64,000 bases of DNA from Citreicoccus inhibens (GTDB taxonomy: Bacteria; Myxococcota; Myxococcia; Myxococcales; Myxococcaceae), in NCBI RefSeq assembly GCF_019039035.1, contig NZ_JAHNZT010000004.1:310001-374000 (forward strand), read 5' to 3'. Shown here one piece after another: positions 10,131 through 19,781 of the stretch. Positions within the stretch are counted from its first letter, which is position 1. The number at the start of each line of letters is the position of its first letter. The translations under genes were made by a program, and so were the position numbers. A model generated the notes under the pieces. It had not been told where the DNA came from and did no database searches. It saw nothing but the letters and a program-made list of their open reading frames with translations.

Positions 10131-10324
10131 CGCGAAGGACCTCCTGGCAACCCCGGAACGCTAGCGGAAGACGGCGCCGGGCGCGCGTCCACGGAAGCAT
10201 CCTGAACCGCCGACCGGCTCACCGCTACGCGAGCCCCACGCGCGCGGACACCTTTGAACGATGGGAGGCGCGGTGGGACATGGCCCTCGCCCGCCTGCCC
10301 GGCGTGAGGGCCACGGTGCCCCAC

Positions 10325-10723
10325 TCAGGGCGGCGGCTGGGTCGTGGGGCCCCCCGCGGCGCTGGAGGGGTTCACCGGGATGGCCTCGCCGGAGACGACG
10401 TCGATCTCCTGCACGCGCGTCACGTGCCGGGCCAGCGAGTCGAACTCCAACTCCAGCACCTTGCCCGACCCCTTCTCCGGCAGGCCGAAGCGGATGCGCC
10501 AGTAGTTGGGCCGAATCTGAACGGCCTCGCCCGCCTGGGACAGCACCAGGCTGTTCTGCTGAGCATAGGCCTGCCCCGCTTGGATGACGTCCCGCTCGCC
10601 CAGCTCCTCCTGGACTCGCGCGGAGTTGGGGGGCTCGGGGGGACGTCCGGTGGGACCCGGGATGCACGCGGAGCCCAGCAACGAGGACGCGGTCAGAAGG
10701 AATGCCAGGGTGCGAGGCGCCAT
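10325..10723 (-). CDS. Small secreted protein or lipoprotein, unknown function
   Basis: 132 residues from the ATG at 10723; longer in-frame starts would put Arg/Gly/Pro-rich sequence before the signal peptide. The signal MAPRTLAFLLTASSLLGSAC ends in GSAC, a weak lipobox because the -3 residue is Gly rather than Leu, so it may be lipidated or simply secreted. The mature part begins Pro-rich and then forms a compact alpha/beta segment (RVQEELGERDVIQAGQAYAQ and later YWRIRFGLPEKGSGKVLELE). The tail is Pro/Gly-rich. No family recognised. It is transcribed in the same direction as clpP, but a terminator (10870-10897) separates them. Confidence 0.7.
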   Translation of the reverse strand: MAPRTLAFLLTASSLLGSACIPGPTGRPPEPPNSARVQEELGERDVIQAGQAYAQQNSLVLSQAGEAVQIRPNYWRIRFGLPEKGSGKVLELEFDSLARHVTRVQEIDVVSGEAIPVNPSSAAGGPTTQPPP

Positions 10724-10869
10724 ATCCGCACGTTGGCCACGCGCCGCGCCCCTCGCAGGAGGCCCGGCCGCCCACCTCACCCGAGGCCACGGCGCCTGCC
10801 CGCTGCGCCAGCGCGGGACCCCACCGCGCGCCAACGCCCGGAATGTTTCGAGGCCGCACGAAACAGAAA

Positions 10870-10897
10870 GGCCACCGCCCGTCCCGGAGCGGTGGCC
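10870..10897 (-). terminator. Rho-independent terminator of clpP
   Basis: A 9-bp perfect stem (GGCCACCGC / GCGGTGGCC) with a 10-nt loop lies about 46 nt beyond the clpP stop. Read on the minus strand it is followed by TTTCTGTTT, which fits an intrinsic terminator in that direction only. Confidence 0.75.
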
Positions 10898-10943
10898 CTG
10901 TCTCTGCATTCCCGTCGGCGAGGCAAGCCGCCCCGGCGGGGAC

Positions 10944-11543
10944 CTAGCGGGTGGGCAGCGGAACGCCCTGCTTCTCCACCACCTCGTCGATGAGGCCGTA
11001 CTGCCGGGCCTCCTCGGCGCTCATGTAGTAGTCGCGCTCGGTGTCCTTCTCGATGCGCTCCAGGCTGTGGCCGGTGTGCTTCACGATGAGGCCGTTGATG
11101 TAGGTGCGCAGCCGGAGAATCTCTTTCGCCTGGATGGCGATGTCCGAGGCCTGGCCCTGCGCACCGCCCAGCGGCTGGTGAATCATGATGCGGCTGTTGG
11201 GGAGCGCGGCGCGCTTGCCCTTGGAGCCCGCCAGCAGCAGCAGCGCGCCCGCGGAGGAGGCCTGTCCGATGCAGATGGTGGACACCGGACACTTGACGTA
11301 CTGCATCGTGTCGTACATCGCGAGGGCCGCGGTGACCGAGCCACCCGGCGAGTTGATGTAGAGGTTGATGCCCTTGTCGGGGTCCTCGGACTCCAGGAAG
11401 AGGAGCTGGGCGACGATGACGTTCGCGACGTCGTCGTTGATGGGCGTGCCCAAGAGGATGATGCGGTCCTTGAGGAGCCGGCTGTAGAGGTCATACGCCC
11501 GCTCGCCGCGGTGCGTGGTTTCAATGACGAAGGGGACGTTCAT
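10944..11543 (-). CDS. clpP: ATP-dependent Clp protease proteolytic subunit
   Basis: 199 residues, normal length for ClpP, the tetradecameric serine peptidase that degrades proteins unfolded by ClpX/ClpA. The catalytic triad is complete: Ser97 in QASSAGA, His122 in MIHQPLGG and Asp171 in DTERD. The handle-region helix and the INSPGGSV oxyanion segment are intact. AGGGGAGCC precedes the ATG. It is not next to tig or clpX, which commonly flank clpP in proteobacteria, so it is either a relocated sole copy or one of several paralogues. The gene has its own terminator. Confidence 0.95.
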   Translation of the reverse strand: MNVPFVIETTHRGERAYDLYSRLLKDRIILLGTPINDDVANVIVAQLLFLESEDPDKGINLYINSPGGSVTAALAMYDTMQYVKCPVSTICIGQASSAGALLLLAGSKGKRAALPNSRIMIHQPLGGAQGQASDIAIQAKEILRLRTYINGLIVKHTGHSLERIEKDTERDYYMSAEEARQYGLIDEVVEKQGVPLPTR

Positions 11544-11759
11544 GGCTCCCCTACCCTAATCGTCCTCGCTTCGCCGTGCCCGTCTCTTCGCACGGAGCGT
11601 GCGCTGGCCCACGGTTGCTCCTGCCCTGGCGCGCCGCGCCCACGCCCGTGGCGGGCAGCTCGAAGAGGGCGCGGCCCGCCCCGCCCTGGACTTCGTCGCG
11701 CTCGCGCGGGGCCCCGGGCCCGAATCCAGGGGCCACACGCGCCATACGAGACGCCTCGA

Positions 11760-13157
11760 TTACCGAGGCCCGGTCATCTGCTCGGGGCGCACCCACTGGT
11801 CGAACTGCTCGGGCGTGACGAGCCCCAGCGCGACCGCGGCCTCCTTGAGCGTGGTGCCCTCCTTGTGCGCCTTCTTCGCGATGCGCGCGGCGTTGTCGTA
11901 GCCGATATGCGGATTGAGGGCCGTCACCAGCATGAGGCTGCGCTCCAGGTTCTCCTTCAGGCGCGGCAGGTTGGGCTCGATGCCCACGGCGCAGTGGAGC
12001 CGGAAGCTGCGCATGCCATCCGCCAGCAGCCGGCAGCTCTGCAGGAAGTTGTGGATGAGCAGCGGCTTGTAGACGTTGAGCTCGAAGTTGCCCGAGGCCC
12101 CGCCCAACGCGATGGCCACGTCGTTGCCCATCACCTGCGCGCACAGCATGGTGAGCGCCTCGCTCTGCGTGGGGTTCACCTTGCCCGGCATGATGGAGCT
12201 GCCCGGCTCGTTCTCCGGGAGGGTCAGCTCGCCAATGCCCGAGCGCGGTCCGGACGCCAGCCAGCGCACGTCATTGGCCAGCTTGAACAACACCGCCGCG
12301 AGCCCCTTGAGCGTGCCGTGCGCGTGCACCAGCGCGTCGTTGGCGGCCAGCGCCTCGAACTTGTTGGGCGCGGTTCGGAATACGTGCCCGGTCAGCCGAC
12401 CAATCTCGCGCGCCACGCGCTCCGCGTACCCCGGCGGCGCGTTGAGGCCCGTGCCCACCGCGGTGCCGCCCAGCGCCAGCTCGGACAGGTGCGGCAGGGA
12501 CGCCTCCACGTGCGCGCGGGCGTGCTCCAGCTGCGCCACGTAGCCGCTGAACTCCTGGCCCAGCGTGAGCGGCGTGGCGTCCTGGAGGTGCGTGCGGCCA
12601 ATCTTGACGATGTCCTTGAACGCCTCGGCCTTCTGGGCGAGCACGTCCCGCAGCGACTCCAGCTCGGGCAGCACCTGCCGCGTCAGCGCCTCCACCGCGG
12701 CCACGCTCATCGCGGTGGGGAAGACGTCGTTGGAGCTCTGCCCCTTGTTCACGTCGTCGTTGGGGTGCACGCGCCGACTCTCGCCGCGCTCGCCGCCCAT
12801 CAACTCCGAGGCGCGGTTGGCCAGCACCTCGTTGCAGTTCATGTTCGTCTGGGTGCCGCTGCCCGTCTGCCACACGAGCAGCGGGAACTCCTCGTCGTGG
12901 CCACCCGCGAGCACCTCGTCCGCCGCGCGCACGATGGCCTCCGCCTTGTCGCGCCCGAGCGAGCCGTTCTCCTGGTTGACGAGCGCCGCCGCCTTCTTCA
13001 CCAGCACCAGCGCCTGGATGAGCGCCAGGGGCATGCGCTCCGTGGAGATGGCGAAGTTCTGACGGCTGCGCTGCGTCTGCGCGCCCCAGAGCCGGTCCGC
13101 GGGGACCTCGATGGGACCGAAGGTGTCTTTCTCGATGCGAACGTTCTTCGTGCTCAT
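11760..13157 (-). CDS. fumC: Class II fumarate hydratase
   Basis: 465 residues, the usual size for the iron-independent homotetrameric fumarase that interconverts fumarate and malate in the TCA cycle. The superfamily signature [11 protein letters not shown] is intact, and SSNDVFPT and [16 protein letters not shown] are the expected fumarase boxes. The ATG at 13157 has a good ribosome site (GGAAGGG); upstream in-frame codons lack family similarity. It is divergent from the chemoreceptor at 13654. The 216-nt gap to clpP shows no gene. Confidence 0.95.
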   Translation of the reverse strand: MSTKNVRIEKDTFGPIEVPADRLWGAQTQRSRQNFAISTERMPLALIQALVLVKKAAALVNQENGSLGRDKAEAIVRAADEVLAGGHDEEFPLLVWQTGSGTQTNMNCNEVLANRASELMGGERGESRRVHPNDDVNKGQSSNDVFPTAMSVAAVEALTRQVLPELESLRDVLAQKAEAFKDIVKIGRTHLQDATPLTLGQEFSGYVAQLEHARAHVEASLPHLSELALGGTAVGTGLNAPPGYAERVAREIGRLTGHVFRTAPNKFEALAANDALVHAHGTLKGLAAVLFKLANDVRWLASGPRSGIGELTLPENEPGSSIMPGKVNPTQSEALTMLCAQVMGNDVAIALGGASGNFELNVYKPLLIHNFLQSCRLLADGMRSFRLHCAVGIEPNLPRLKENLERSLMLVTALNPHIGYDNAARIAKKAHKEGTTLKEAAVALGLVTPEQFDQWVRPEQMTGPR

Positions 13158-13653
13158 GGCATCCCTTCCTCCCGAGTCCCCCCTCGAACCCGGCGGGCGG
13201 TCCTCGGCCTGTCCGCCCGAGTTAACACGCCCCCTTCGCCCCGGCAGCACGACCTCGCGAAACATTTAATTCCCGTGAAACATGACACATCCCCACGCGA
13301 GTCCGGAGGCACCCAGCCCCCGTGCTTCCCTCGGGGGCGGCGGAGCCGAGGGCAGGCAGGCGCATCGGGTTGGAAGGGGAAATGTTTCATGTGACACACT
13401 CCGCGGGACGCCCGGCAGGCCCAGTCCACCGCCGAGGCGCGTCGGGGTGCGCGTGCATGTCGATGGTGTGGATGAGTCTGGCCGCGGGCCGAGGCCAACG
13501 GCCGAGGCGGAGCGCATCGCTCGCCCGTGGCCTTCGACGAATCCGCCCAGACCTTCGCGGTCCAGGTCTCTCTCCCCTTCCCTCCGCGGCGGCGCGCAGG
13601 TCCTCGGCGCGCTCACGTTCGGCCTCCCACTTCTCGACCCCTGAAGCCCTCCC
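13158..13653. other. Long divergent intergenic region with GAAACAT repeats
   Basis: About 496 nt between fumC (minus) and the chemoreceptor (plus). Short open frames here have Arg/Pro/Gly composition and no recognisable product. The notable content is three copies of GAAACAT: plus strand at 13259-13265 and 13277-13283, minus strand at 13382-13388. They sit in a locally AT-richer patch (13259-13285). No clear sigma-70 promoter could be fixed. Confidence 0.4.
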
Positions 13654-15546
13654 ATGCGCCTGCTGGCTGGAATGAAACTGCGCGGTCGCCTCACGCTGTC
13701 CGTCTCGCTGCTGCTGCTCGTGGCCATCGTCCCCCTCGTCACGCTGGGCGTGTCCTTCTCCCGCCGCGACCTGCAGAAGCAGATCCACGCCACGCTCCAG
13801 GTGGAGGCCGAGGGCCTGCGCGACGTGGTGGAGGGAACCCTCGCCGAGCGCGAAGCGAGCGTTCAGACCTGGGCCGAGGACTCCGTGCTGCGCGACGCGC
13901 TCCTCGTCGACACCTACGCGAAGAGCGACGCGGTGCTCGCCACGTTCCACCGCCGGCACCCGTCCTTCGCCGGGCTGGTGCTCTTCACGCCCGACGGGCG
14001 CGCGGTGTCCTTCAGCACGCCCGCGCTGCGGGACGGCTTCGCCGGACGCCGGCCCGAGGTGCTCGCCGCCTCTTGGTTCCAGGCAGCGCGGGAGGGCCAC
14101 TTCGACGCGCACGCCCTCACCCAGGTGGACCCGTTCTTCGGCAAGCGCGTGCTGCCCCTGACCGTGCCCGTGGTCCACCCCATCACCGGCGCGCGCATCG
14201 GCCTGCTCCTGGCCGCGTATGACTGGGCCCAGGTGGGCGACGTCGTGTCCACCGTCATCCAGCGCGCCCACGCGCGCGGCCAGGTGAGCTTCGCGCTGGA
14301 GGTGCTCGCCGCGGACGGCACGTCGCTGTACGACTCGCACGACGCCACCACGCCGCCCCCCGCGGTCCCTATCCGCGAGGAGGCCGCCAACGACTCGCAC
14401 CTGCACGACGTGGGAGACGGCTGGCGCTTCGTGGCCACCGTGGACTCCGACGAGGCCTACGCGGTGGTGGCGCACTCCATCCAGGTGGCCTCCCTCATGG
14501 TCGTCATCGCCCTGACGCTCGGCGCGCTCGCGTCCGCGTGGCTCGCTCGCGGCATCACCCGCCCCATCGTCACGCTGAGCAACGTGGTGGGCCGCATCGT
14601 GCGCGAGGGAGACCTCACGCAGGAGGTCGAGTTCCACCACCGACAGGACGAGGTGGGCGAGCTGTCCACCGCGTTCTCCCGCCTGCTCGCGCACCTGCGC
14701 GAGTCCACCACGAGCCTCCAGCAGGGCACGCGCGTGCTCGGCGAAACGGTCGAGGCGCTCACCTCCGCCGCGACCCAGCAGGAGCGCACCCTGGCGCAGC
14801 AGTCCGCCGCCATCCAGGAGACGCAGGTGACGGCGCAGGAAATCAAGCAGACGTCGATGATGGCCGCCGAGCGCTCCCAGGCGGTGCTCGGCGTGGCCAC
14901 GCGCGCCCGCGAGGTGGGCCAGTCCGGCGAGACGACCGTCAGCGCCAGCCTCCAGGGCTTCGAGCAGTTGCGCGAGCAGGTGACGCGGATGGCCTCCAGC
15001 ATCTCGCAGCTCAACGACCGCACGCAGCAGATTGGCGGCATCACCCAGACGGTGAAGGACCTGGCGGACCAGTCCAACATGCTCGCGCTCAACGCGGCCA
15101 TCGAGGCGGTACGCTCGGGCGAGCACGGCAAGGGCTTCAACGTGGTGGCGCGCGAGATTCGCAGCCTCGCGGACCAGTCCATCCAGGCCACCGGCCGCGT
15201 GCGCGAGATTCTCGACGACATCCGCGGCGGCATCCACACCACGGTGGCGCTATCCGAGGAGGGCCAGCGCCGCACCGAGACGGGACTCGCCCAGGTGCGC
15301 GCCAGCGGAGACAGCCTGCGCGAGCTGGCGGGCATCATCGAGGACAACGCCTCCGCGGCGCATCAGATTGCCGCCGCGGTGACGCAGCAGAACGCCGGCA
15401 TCGCCCAGATCTTCACCTCGGTGACGGACCTGTCCCGGGTGATGGACGAGACGATGCGGGGCCTTCACGGCACGCAGCAGATGACTCAGCAGCTGCGTGA
15501 CGTGGCCGGCCGCATGGAGGCCGTGGCCCGCGCCTGGCGCGTGTAG
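13654..15546 (+). CDS. Methyl-accepting chemotaxis protein with periplasmic Cache-type sensor
   Basis: 630 residues. Transmembrane helix 1 is at about 13-35 and helix 2 at about 273-295, bracketing a 235-residue periplasmic region whose VLFTPDGRAV and VHPITGARIGLLLAAYDW strands fit a dCache sensor. A HAMP domain follows (LARGITRPIV...), then the cytoplasmic signalling helices with the kinase-contact tip ADQSNMLALNAAIEA and the conserved GEHGKGF. It should control a CheA kinase through CheW; the ligand is unknown. The start lacks a clear ribosome site. An in-frame ATG at 13672 is an alternative. Its stop abuts the stop of the convergent PspC gene with no spacer. Confidence 0.92.
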   Translation: MRLLAGMKLRGRLTLSVSLLLLVAIVPLVTLGVSFSRRDLQKQIHATLQVEAEGLRDVVEGTLAEREASVQTWAEDSVLRDALLVDTYAKSDAVLATFHRRHPSFAGLVLFTPDGRAVSFSTPALRDGFAGRRPEVLAASWFQAAREGHFDAHALTQVDPFFGKRVLPLTVPVVHPITGARIGLLLAAYDWAQVGDVVSTVIQRAHARGQVSFALEVLAADGTSLYDSHDATTPPPAVPIREEAANDSHLHDVGDGWRFVATVDSDEAYAVVAHSIQVASLMVVIALTLGALASAWLARGITRPIVTLSNVVGRIVREGDLTQEVEFHHRQDEVGELSTAFSRLLAHLRESTTSLQQGTRVLGETVEALTSAATQQERTLAQQSAAIQETQVTAQEIKQTSMMAAERSQAVLGVATRAREVGQSGETTVSASLQGFEQLREQVTRMASSISQLNDRTQQIGGITQTVKDLADQSNMLALNAAIEAVRSGEHGKGFNVVAREIRSLADQSIQATGRVREILDDIRGGIHTTVALSEEGQRRTETGLAQVRASGDSLRELAGIIEDNASAAHQIAAAVTQQNAGIAQIFTSVTDLSRVMDETMRGLHGTQQMTQQLRDVAGRMEAVARAWRV

Positions 15547-15903
15547 CTAGACGCGCCGCTCGTAGCGCGGCATCTCGTCCGCGGGGGCGTTGCCCACGCG
15601 GGCCAGCCAGTTCACCAGCCGCTGCAGCGGGGCCGTGCCGCCCTCCACCGCCGGCGTGAAGCCGCACAAGAGCAGGTACACGAGCAGGGCCGTCCCGCCC
15701 GAGACAGCCAGCGTCACCATGAAGGCCACTCGCACGAGCGAGGGGTCCACGTTCAGCTCCCGCGCGAGCGCCGCGCAGGCGCCCAGCAACGTGCGGCCCT
15801 CGCCTCGGTGCATCGGAATCAGGCGCTCGTGGCACTCCGGGCAGCGCACCACCCGCGCGCCGAGTTCCTTCGAGCAAGCCGTGCAGCGCTTCGTCCCCGC
15901 CAT
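15547..15903 (-). CDS. Zinc-ribbon PspC-domain membrane protein
   Basis: 118 residues. An N-terminal double CxxC zinc ribbon (CTAC and CPEC) is fused to a PspC domain (residues about 33-90: GACAALARELNVDPSLVRV, then a hydrophobic helix). PspC domains occur in phage-shock and envelope-stress proteins. The zinc ribbon is a common add-on in myxobacteria. GGAGGG lies upstream of the ATG at 15903. Stand-alone gene, so a role in envelope stress is only suggested by the domain. Confidence 0.82.
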   Translation of the reverse strand: MAGTKRCTACSKELGARVVRCPECHERLIPMHRGEGRTLLGACAALARELNVDPSLVRVAFMVTLAVSGGTALLVYLLLCGFTPAVEGGTAPLQRLVNWLARVGNAPADEMPRYERRV

Positions 15904-16020
15904 GGCGTGACCCTCCGTGGGGCCCGGCTTCCGCGTGGAGCCGGGCCTCATCGTGGCCTACGGGCCCGCCGCCGCCCCATTGCGCAAGTCTGTTGATTTA
16001 CAAATTTAATGATCATGGTG

Positions 16021-16050
16021 TTGACAACCTTACAGCCAAGCGGCTTCTAA
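16021..16050 (+). promoter_or_regulatory. Candidate sigma-70 promoter for aceB-aceA
   Basis: A perfect -35 hexamer TTGACA (16021-16026) is followed after 18 nt by TTCTAA (16045-16050). It sits in an unusually AT-rich island (about 15990-16115) in an otherwise 70% G+C window. This is the only intergenic space before the glyoxylate-shunt genes. GTTGACAAC is itself nearly palindromic and could overlap an operator. Confidence 0.45.
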
Positions 16051-16136
16051 TTCACCAAGGCTTCCAAATCGCGCTCTGAAGACGCATTTTCGGACCCGTC
16101 AGAGCGTATTTACAACGCGGCATGTCAGGAGCACGG

Positions 16137-17762
16137 ATGAGCGCAACCGTCCCGACGCAGAAGAGCCCGACCTTCGGTCCGGGTGTGAGCCTCCAGGGCC
16201 CGTGGCATCCGGATTACGCGGAGGTCCTGACGCCCGAGGCGGTGGCCTTCGTGGCGCGGCTCGTCCGGACGTTCGGGGCGCGGCGCGAGGCGTTGCTGGC
16301 GCGCCGGCAGGAGATGGCGAAGGCCTGGCGCCGGGGCGAGCGCCCGCACTTCCTGCCGGAGACGCAGGCCATCCGGGACGGCGACTGGACGGTGGCCCCG
16401 CTGCCGGCGGACCTCCAGGACCGGCGGGTGGAGATCACCGGCCCGGTGGACCGGAAGATGATCATCAACGCGCTGAACTCGGGCGCGAACGTGTTCATGG
16501 CGGACTTCGAGGACGCCAACAGCCCCACCTGGGACAACGTGGTGCGCGGGCAGCTCAACCTGCGCGACGCCGTGCGCCGAACCATCGACTTCACGGCCGA
16601 GGGCGGCAAGCACTACGCGCTCCAGCCCAAGACGGCGGTGCTCTTCGTGCGGCCCCGCGGCTGGCACCTGCTGGAGCGGCACCTGACGGTGGATGGCAAG
16701 CCGGTGTCGGGCTCGCTCTTCGACTTCGGGCTCTTCTTCTTCCACAACGCGCGCGCGCAGTTGGAGCGCGGCACGGGTCCGTACTTCTACCTGCCGAAGA
16801 TGCAGAGCCACCTGGAGGCGCGCCTCTGGAACGACGTGTTCGTGGAGGCGCAGGAAGCGCTCGGCGTCCCGCGCGGCACCATCAAGGCCACGGTGCTCAT
16901 CGAGACGCTGCCCGCCGCGTTCGAGATGCACGAGATCCTCTACGAGCTGCGCGACCACTCGGCGGGGCTCAACTGCGGCCGGTGGGACTACATCTTCAGC
17001 TTCATCAAGACGCTCCAGTCGGACGCGTCCGTGGTGCTGCCGGACCGCGGGCAGGTCACCATGGACAAGGCGTTCCTCAACGCCTACTCGCAGCTGCTCA
17101 TCCAGACGTGCCACCGCCGCCGCGTGCACGCCATGGGCGGCATGGCCGCCTTCATCCCCATCAAGGGTGACGCCTCCGCCAACGACGCGGTGATGGAGAA
17201 GGTCCGCGTCGACAAGCAGCGCGAGGTGAAGAATGGCCACGACGGCACCTGGGTGGCGCACCCCGGCCTCGTGTCCCTGGCGCGCGACATCTTCGACGCG
17301 AACATGAAGGGCCCCCATCAGCTCGACAACGCGCGCGCCGACGTGCGCGTCACCGAGGCCGAGCTGCTCAAGGTCCCCTCCGGCACGCGCACCGAGGACG
17401 GGCTGCGCCACAACATCCGCGTGGGCATCCAGTACATGGCCGCGTGGCTGGGCGGGCTGGGCTGCGTGCCGCTCTACAACCTCATGGAGGACGCGGCCAC
17501 CGCGGAGATTTCCCGCGCGCAGGTGTGGCAGTGGATCCACCACGGCGCCACGCTCGAGGACGGTCGCAAGGTGACGCCCGCGCTGTTCCGCGACCTGCTC
17601 GCGCAGGAGATGGCGCGCATCGAGAAGGAAGGCGCCAAGGAGCGCTACGGCGCCGCGCATCTGGAGCGCGCGCGCGTCCTCTTCGAGCGGCTGTCCGCCA
17701 CCGACACCTTCGAGGACTTCCTCACCCTCCCGGCCTACGAGGCCCTCGACACCGCTTCCTGA
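16137..17762 (+). CDS. aceB: Malate synthase (isoform A type)
   Basis: 541 residues from the ATG at 16137, chosen because AGGAG lies about 5 nt upstream; an ATG at 16122 has no ribosome site. The enzyme condenses glyoxylate and acetyl-CoA to malate. Length and the motif DHSAGLNCGRWDYIFS place it in the short A class rather than the long G class. FMADFEDANSPTW carries metal/glyoxylate-binding acids and MGGMAAFIP is conserved. With aceA 43 nt downstream it forms the glyoxylate shunt, which allows growth on acetate or fatty acids. Confidence 0.96.
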   Translation: MSATVPTQKSPTFGPGVSLQGPWHPDYAEVLTPEAVAFVARLVRTFGARREALLARRQEMAKAWRRGERPHFLPETQAIRDGDWTVAPLPADLQDRRVEITGPVDRKMIINALNSGANVFMADFEDANSPTWDNVVRGQLNLRDAVRRTIDFTAEGGKHYALQPKTAVLFVRPRGWHLLERHLTVDGKPVSGSLFDFGLFFFHNARAQLERGTGPYFYLPKMQSHLEARLWNDVFVEAQEALGVPRGTIKATVLIETLPAAFEMHEILYELRDHSAGLNCGRWDYIFSFIKTLQSDASVVLPDRGQVTMDKAFLNAYSQLLIQTCHRRRVHAMGGMAAFIPIKGDASANDAVMEKVRVDKQREVKNGHDGTWVAHPGLVSLARDIFDANMKGPHQLDNARADVRVTEAELLKVPSGTRTEDGLRHNIRVGIQYMAAWLGGLGCVPLYNLMEDAATAEISRAQVWQWIHHGATLEDGRKVTPALFRDLLAQEMARIEKEGAKERYGAAHLERARVLFERLSATDTFEDFLTLPAYEALDTAS

Positions 17763-17805
17763 AGTTCCACCCCAACCTGACTGACCCGCAGCGAGGAGTC
17801 CCGGC

Positions 17806-19092
<1,287 letters not shown>

Positions 19093-19113
19093 GCCGTCCC
19101 GCTTGACTCGCCA

Positions 19114-19166
19114 GGCCGCGGCCCACGGGGGGAAATCCCCAGTGGGTTCGCGGCCTTCGGCTTTTC
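19114..19166 (+). terminator. Rho-independent terminator after aceA
   Basis: A long imperfect hairpin starts about 22 nt after the aceA stop. GGCCGCG...CCAC-GGGG pairs with CCCC-A-GTGGG...CGCGGCC around a GGAAAT loop, and is followed by TTCGGCTTTT. Stem and T-run both fit plus-strand termination. Confidence 0.75.
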
Positions 19167-19263
19167 AGTCCAGGCGCGCAACTTCGGGCCCGGCCGGGCG
19201 ATAATGGGGATCAGACACCCCAAAAGCGCGTGGTGTGCCCACGGGGTCGTGACGGGAGCAGCC

Positions 19264-19656
19264 ATGAACAGCATCACGTCCCTCGGTGGTCCTCGGGTGC
19301 AGGCCGCCACCACCAACGCGGGTGGCTCGGTGGGCGGAACGTCCGGTGCCCGCTTTGGCGCGCTCGTGCAGGGCCCCAACGCCCAGGCCCCGCGCCCAGG
19401 CGACCCGCTGTCCGGCAGCTCCGTGGTGGCGTCGGCGCTGTCCCAGGTGGGCGCGTCCCCGCACGGCGCGCTGCTCGGCTCCTACATGATGAACGCGGTG
19501 AAGGGCGGCGGCGGCCAGGGTGGCAAGGCCGGCGCGGCGCCCTCCGCGGATGACACCAAGGCGCTCAACGACCTGGCCATCATGTCCTCCGTATCCATGT
19601 CCCAGGCCATCCTCGGCATGGGCAACGACATGAAGATCGACCTCGAGCGCGAGTAG
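19264..19656 (+). CDS. Small Gly/Ala/Ser-rich protein, unknown
   Basis: 130 residues from the ATG at 19264 (GGGAGCA upstream). There is no signal peptide and no transmembrane helix. The N-terminal two thirds is Gly/Ala/Ser-rich and probably disordered. The last about 35 residues (DDTKALNDLAIMSSVSMSQAILGMGND) look like an amphipathic helix. That layout resembles small needle- or scaffold-type proteins, but I cannot assign a family. It is isolated between two terminators. Codon use is as GC-rich as its neighbours, which supports it being real. Confidence 0.65.
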   Translation: MNSITSLGGPRVQAATTNAGGSVGGTSGARFGALVQGPNAQAPRPGDPLSGSSVVASALSQVGASPHGALLGSYMMNAVKGGGGQGGKAGAAPSADDTKALNDLAIMSSVSMSQAILGMGNDMKIDLERE

Positions 19657-19685
19657 GACGCGGCGCCAGGCTCGACGCCAGCCTC

Positions 19686-19729
19686 CGGGGCGGCTCCACC
19701 TTCGCGGGTGGGCCCGCCCCGTTTCATTT
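19686..19729 (+). terminator. Terminator after the 130-residue protein gene
   Basis: GGGGCGG-x2-CCACC pairs with GGTGGG-CCGCCCC around a short TTCGC loop and is followed by GTTTCATTT, about 30 nt after the stop codon at 19656. Confidence 0.6.
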
Positions 19730-19742
19730 CCGAAGCGATGGA

Positions 19743-19762
19743 CCGTCCCCCGAAGGGGACGG
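19743..19762 (-). terminator. UUCG-tetraloop hairpin after the repeat lipoprotein gene
   Basis: Perfect 8-bp stem (CCGTCCCC/GGGGACGG). On the minus strand the loop is C(TTCG)G, the exceptionally stable tetraloop. It lies 19 nt after the stop at 19782. No strong T-run follows, so it may act as a processing or stability hairpin rather than a full terminator. Confidence 0.45.
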
Positions 19763-19781
19763 CCCATTCAGCGTGAGCGCC

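Noticed and set aside
11544-11759. Possible small RNA or tRNA between clpP and fumC
   Set aside because: GC-rich short stems only; no cloverleaf, no T-run and no promoter that could be supported.
13270-13290. Possible parS-like site (CCCGTGAAACAT)
   Set aside because: Only a half-site resembles TGTTTCACGTGAAACA; the other arm is absent, and no par genes are nearby.
10584-13394. Plus-strand 936-codon frame across clpP and fumC
   Set aside because: Antisense to two unmistakable enzymes; no start signal and no family similarity.
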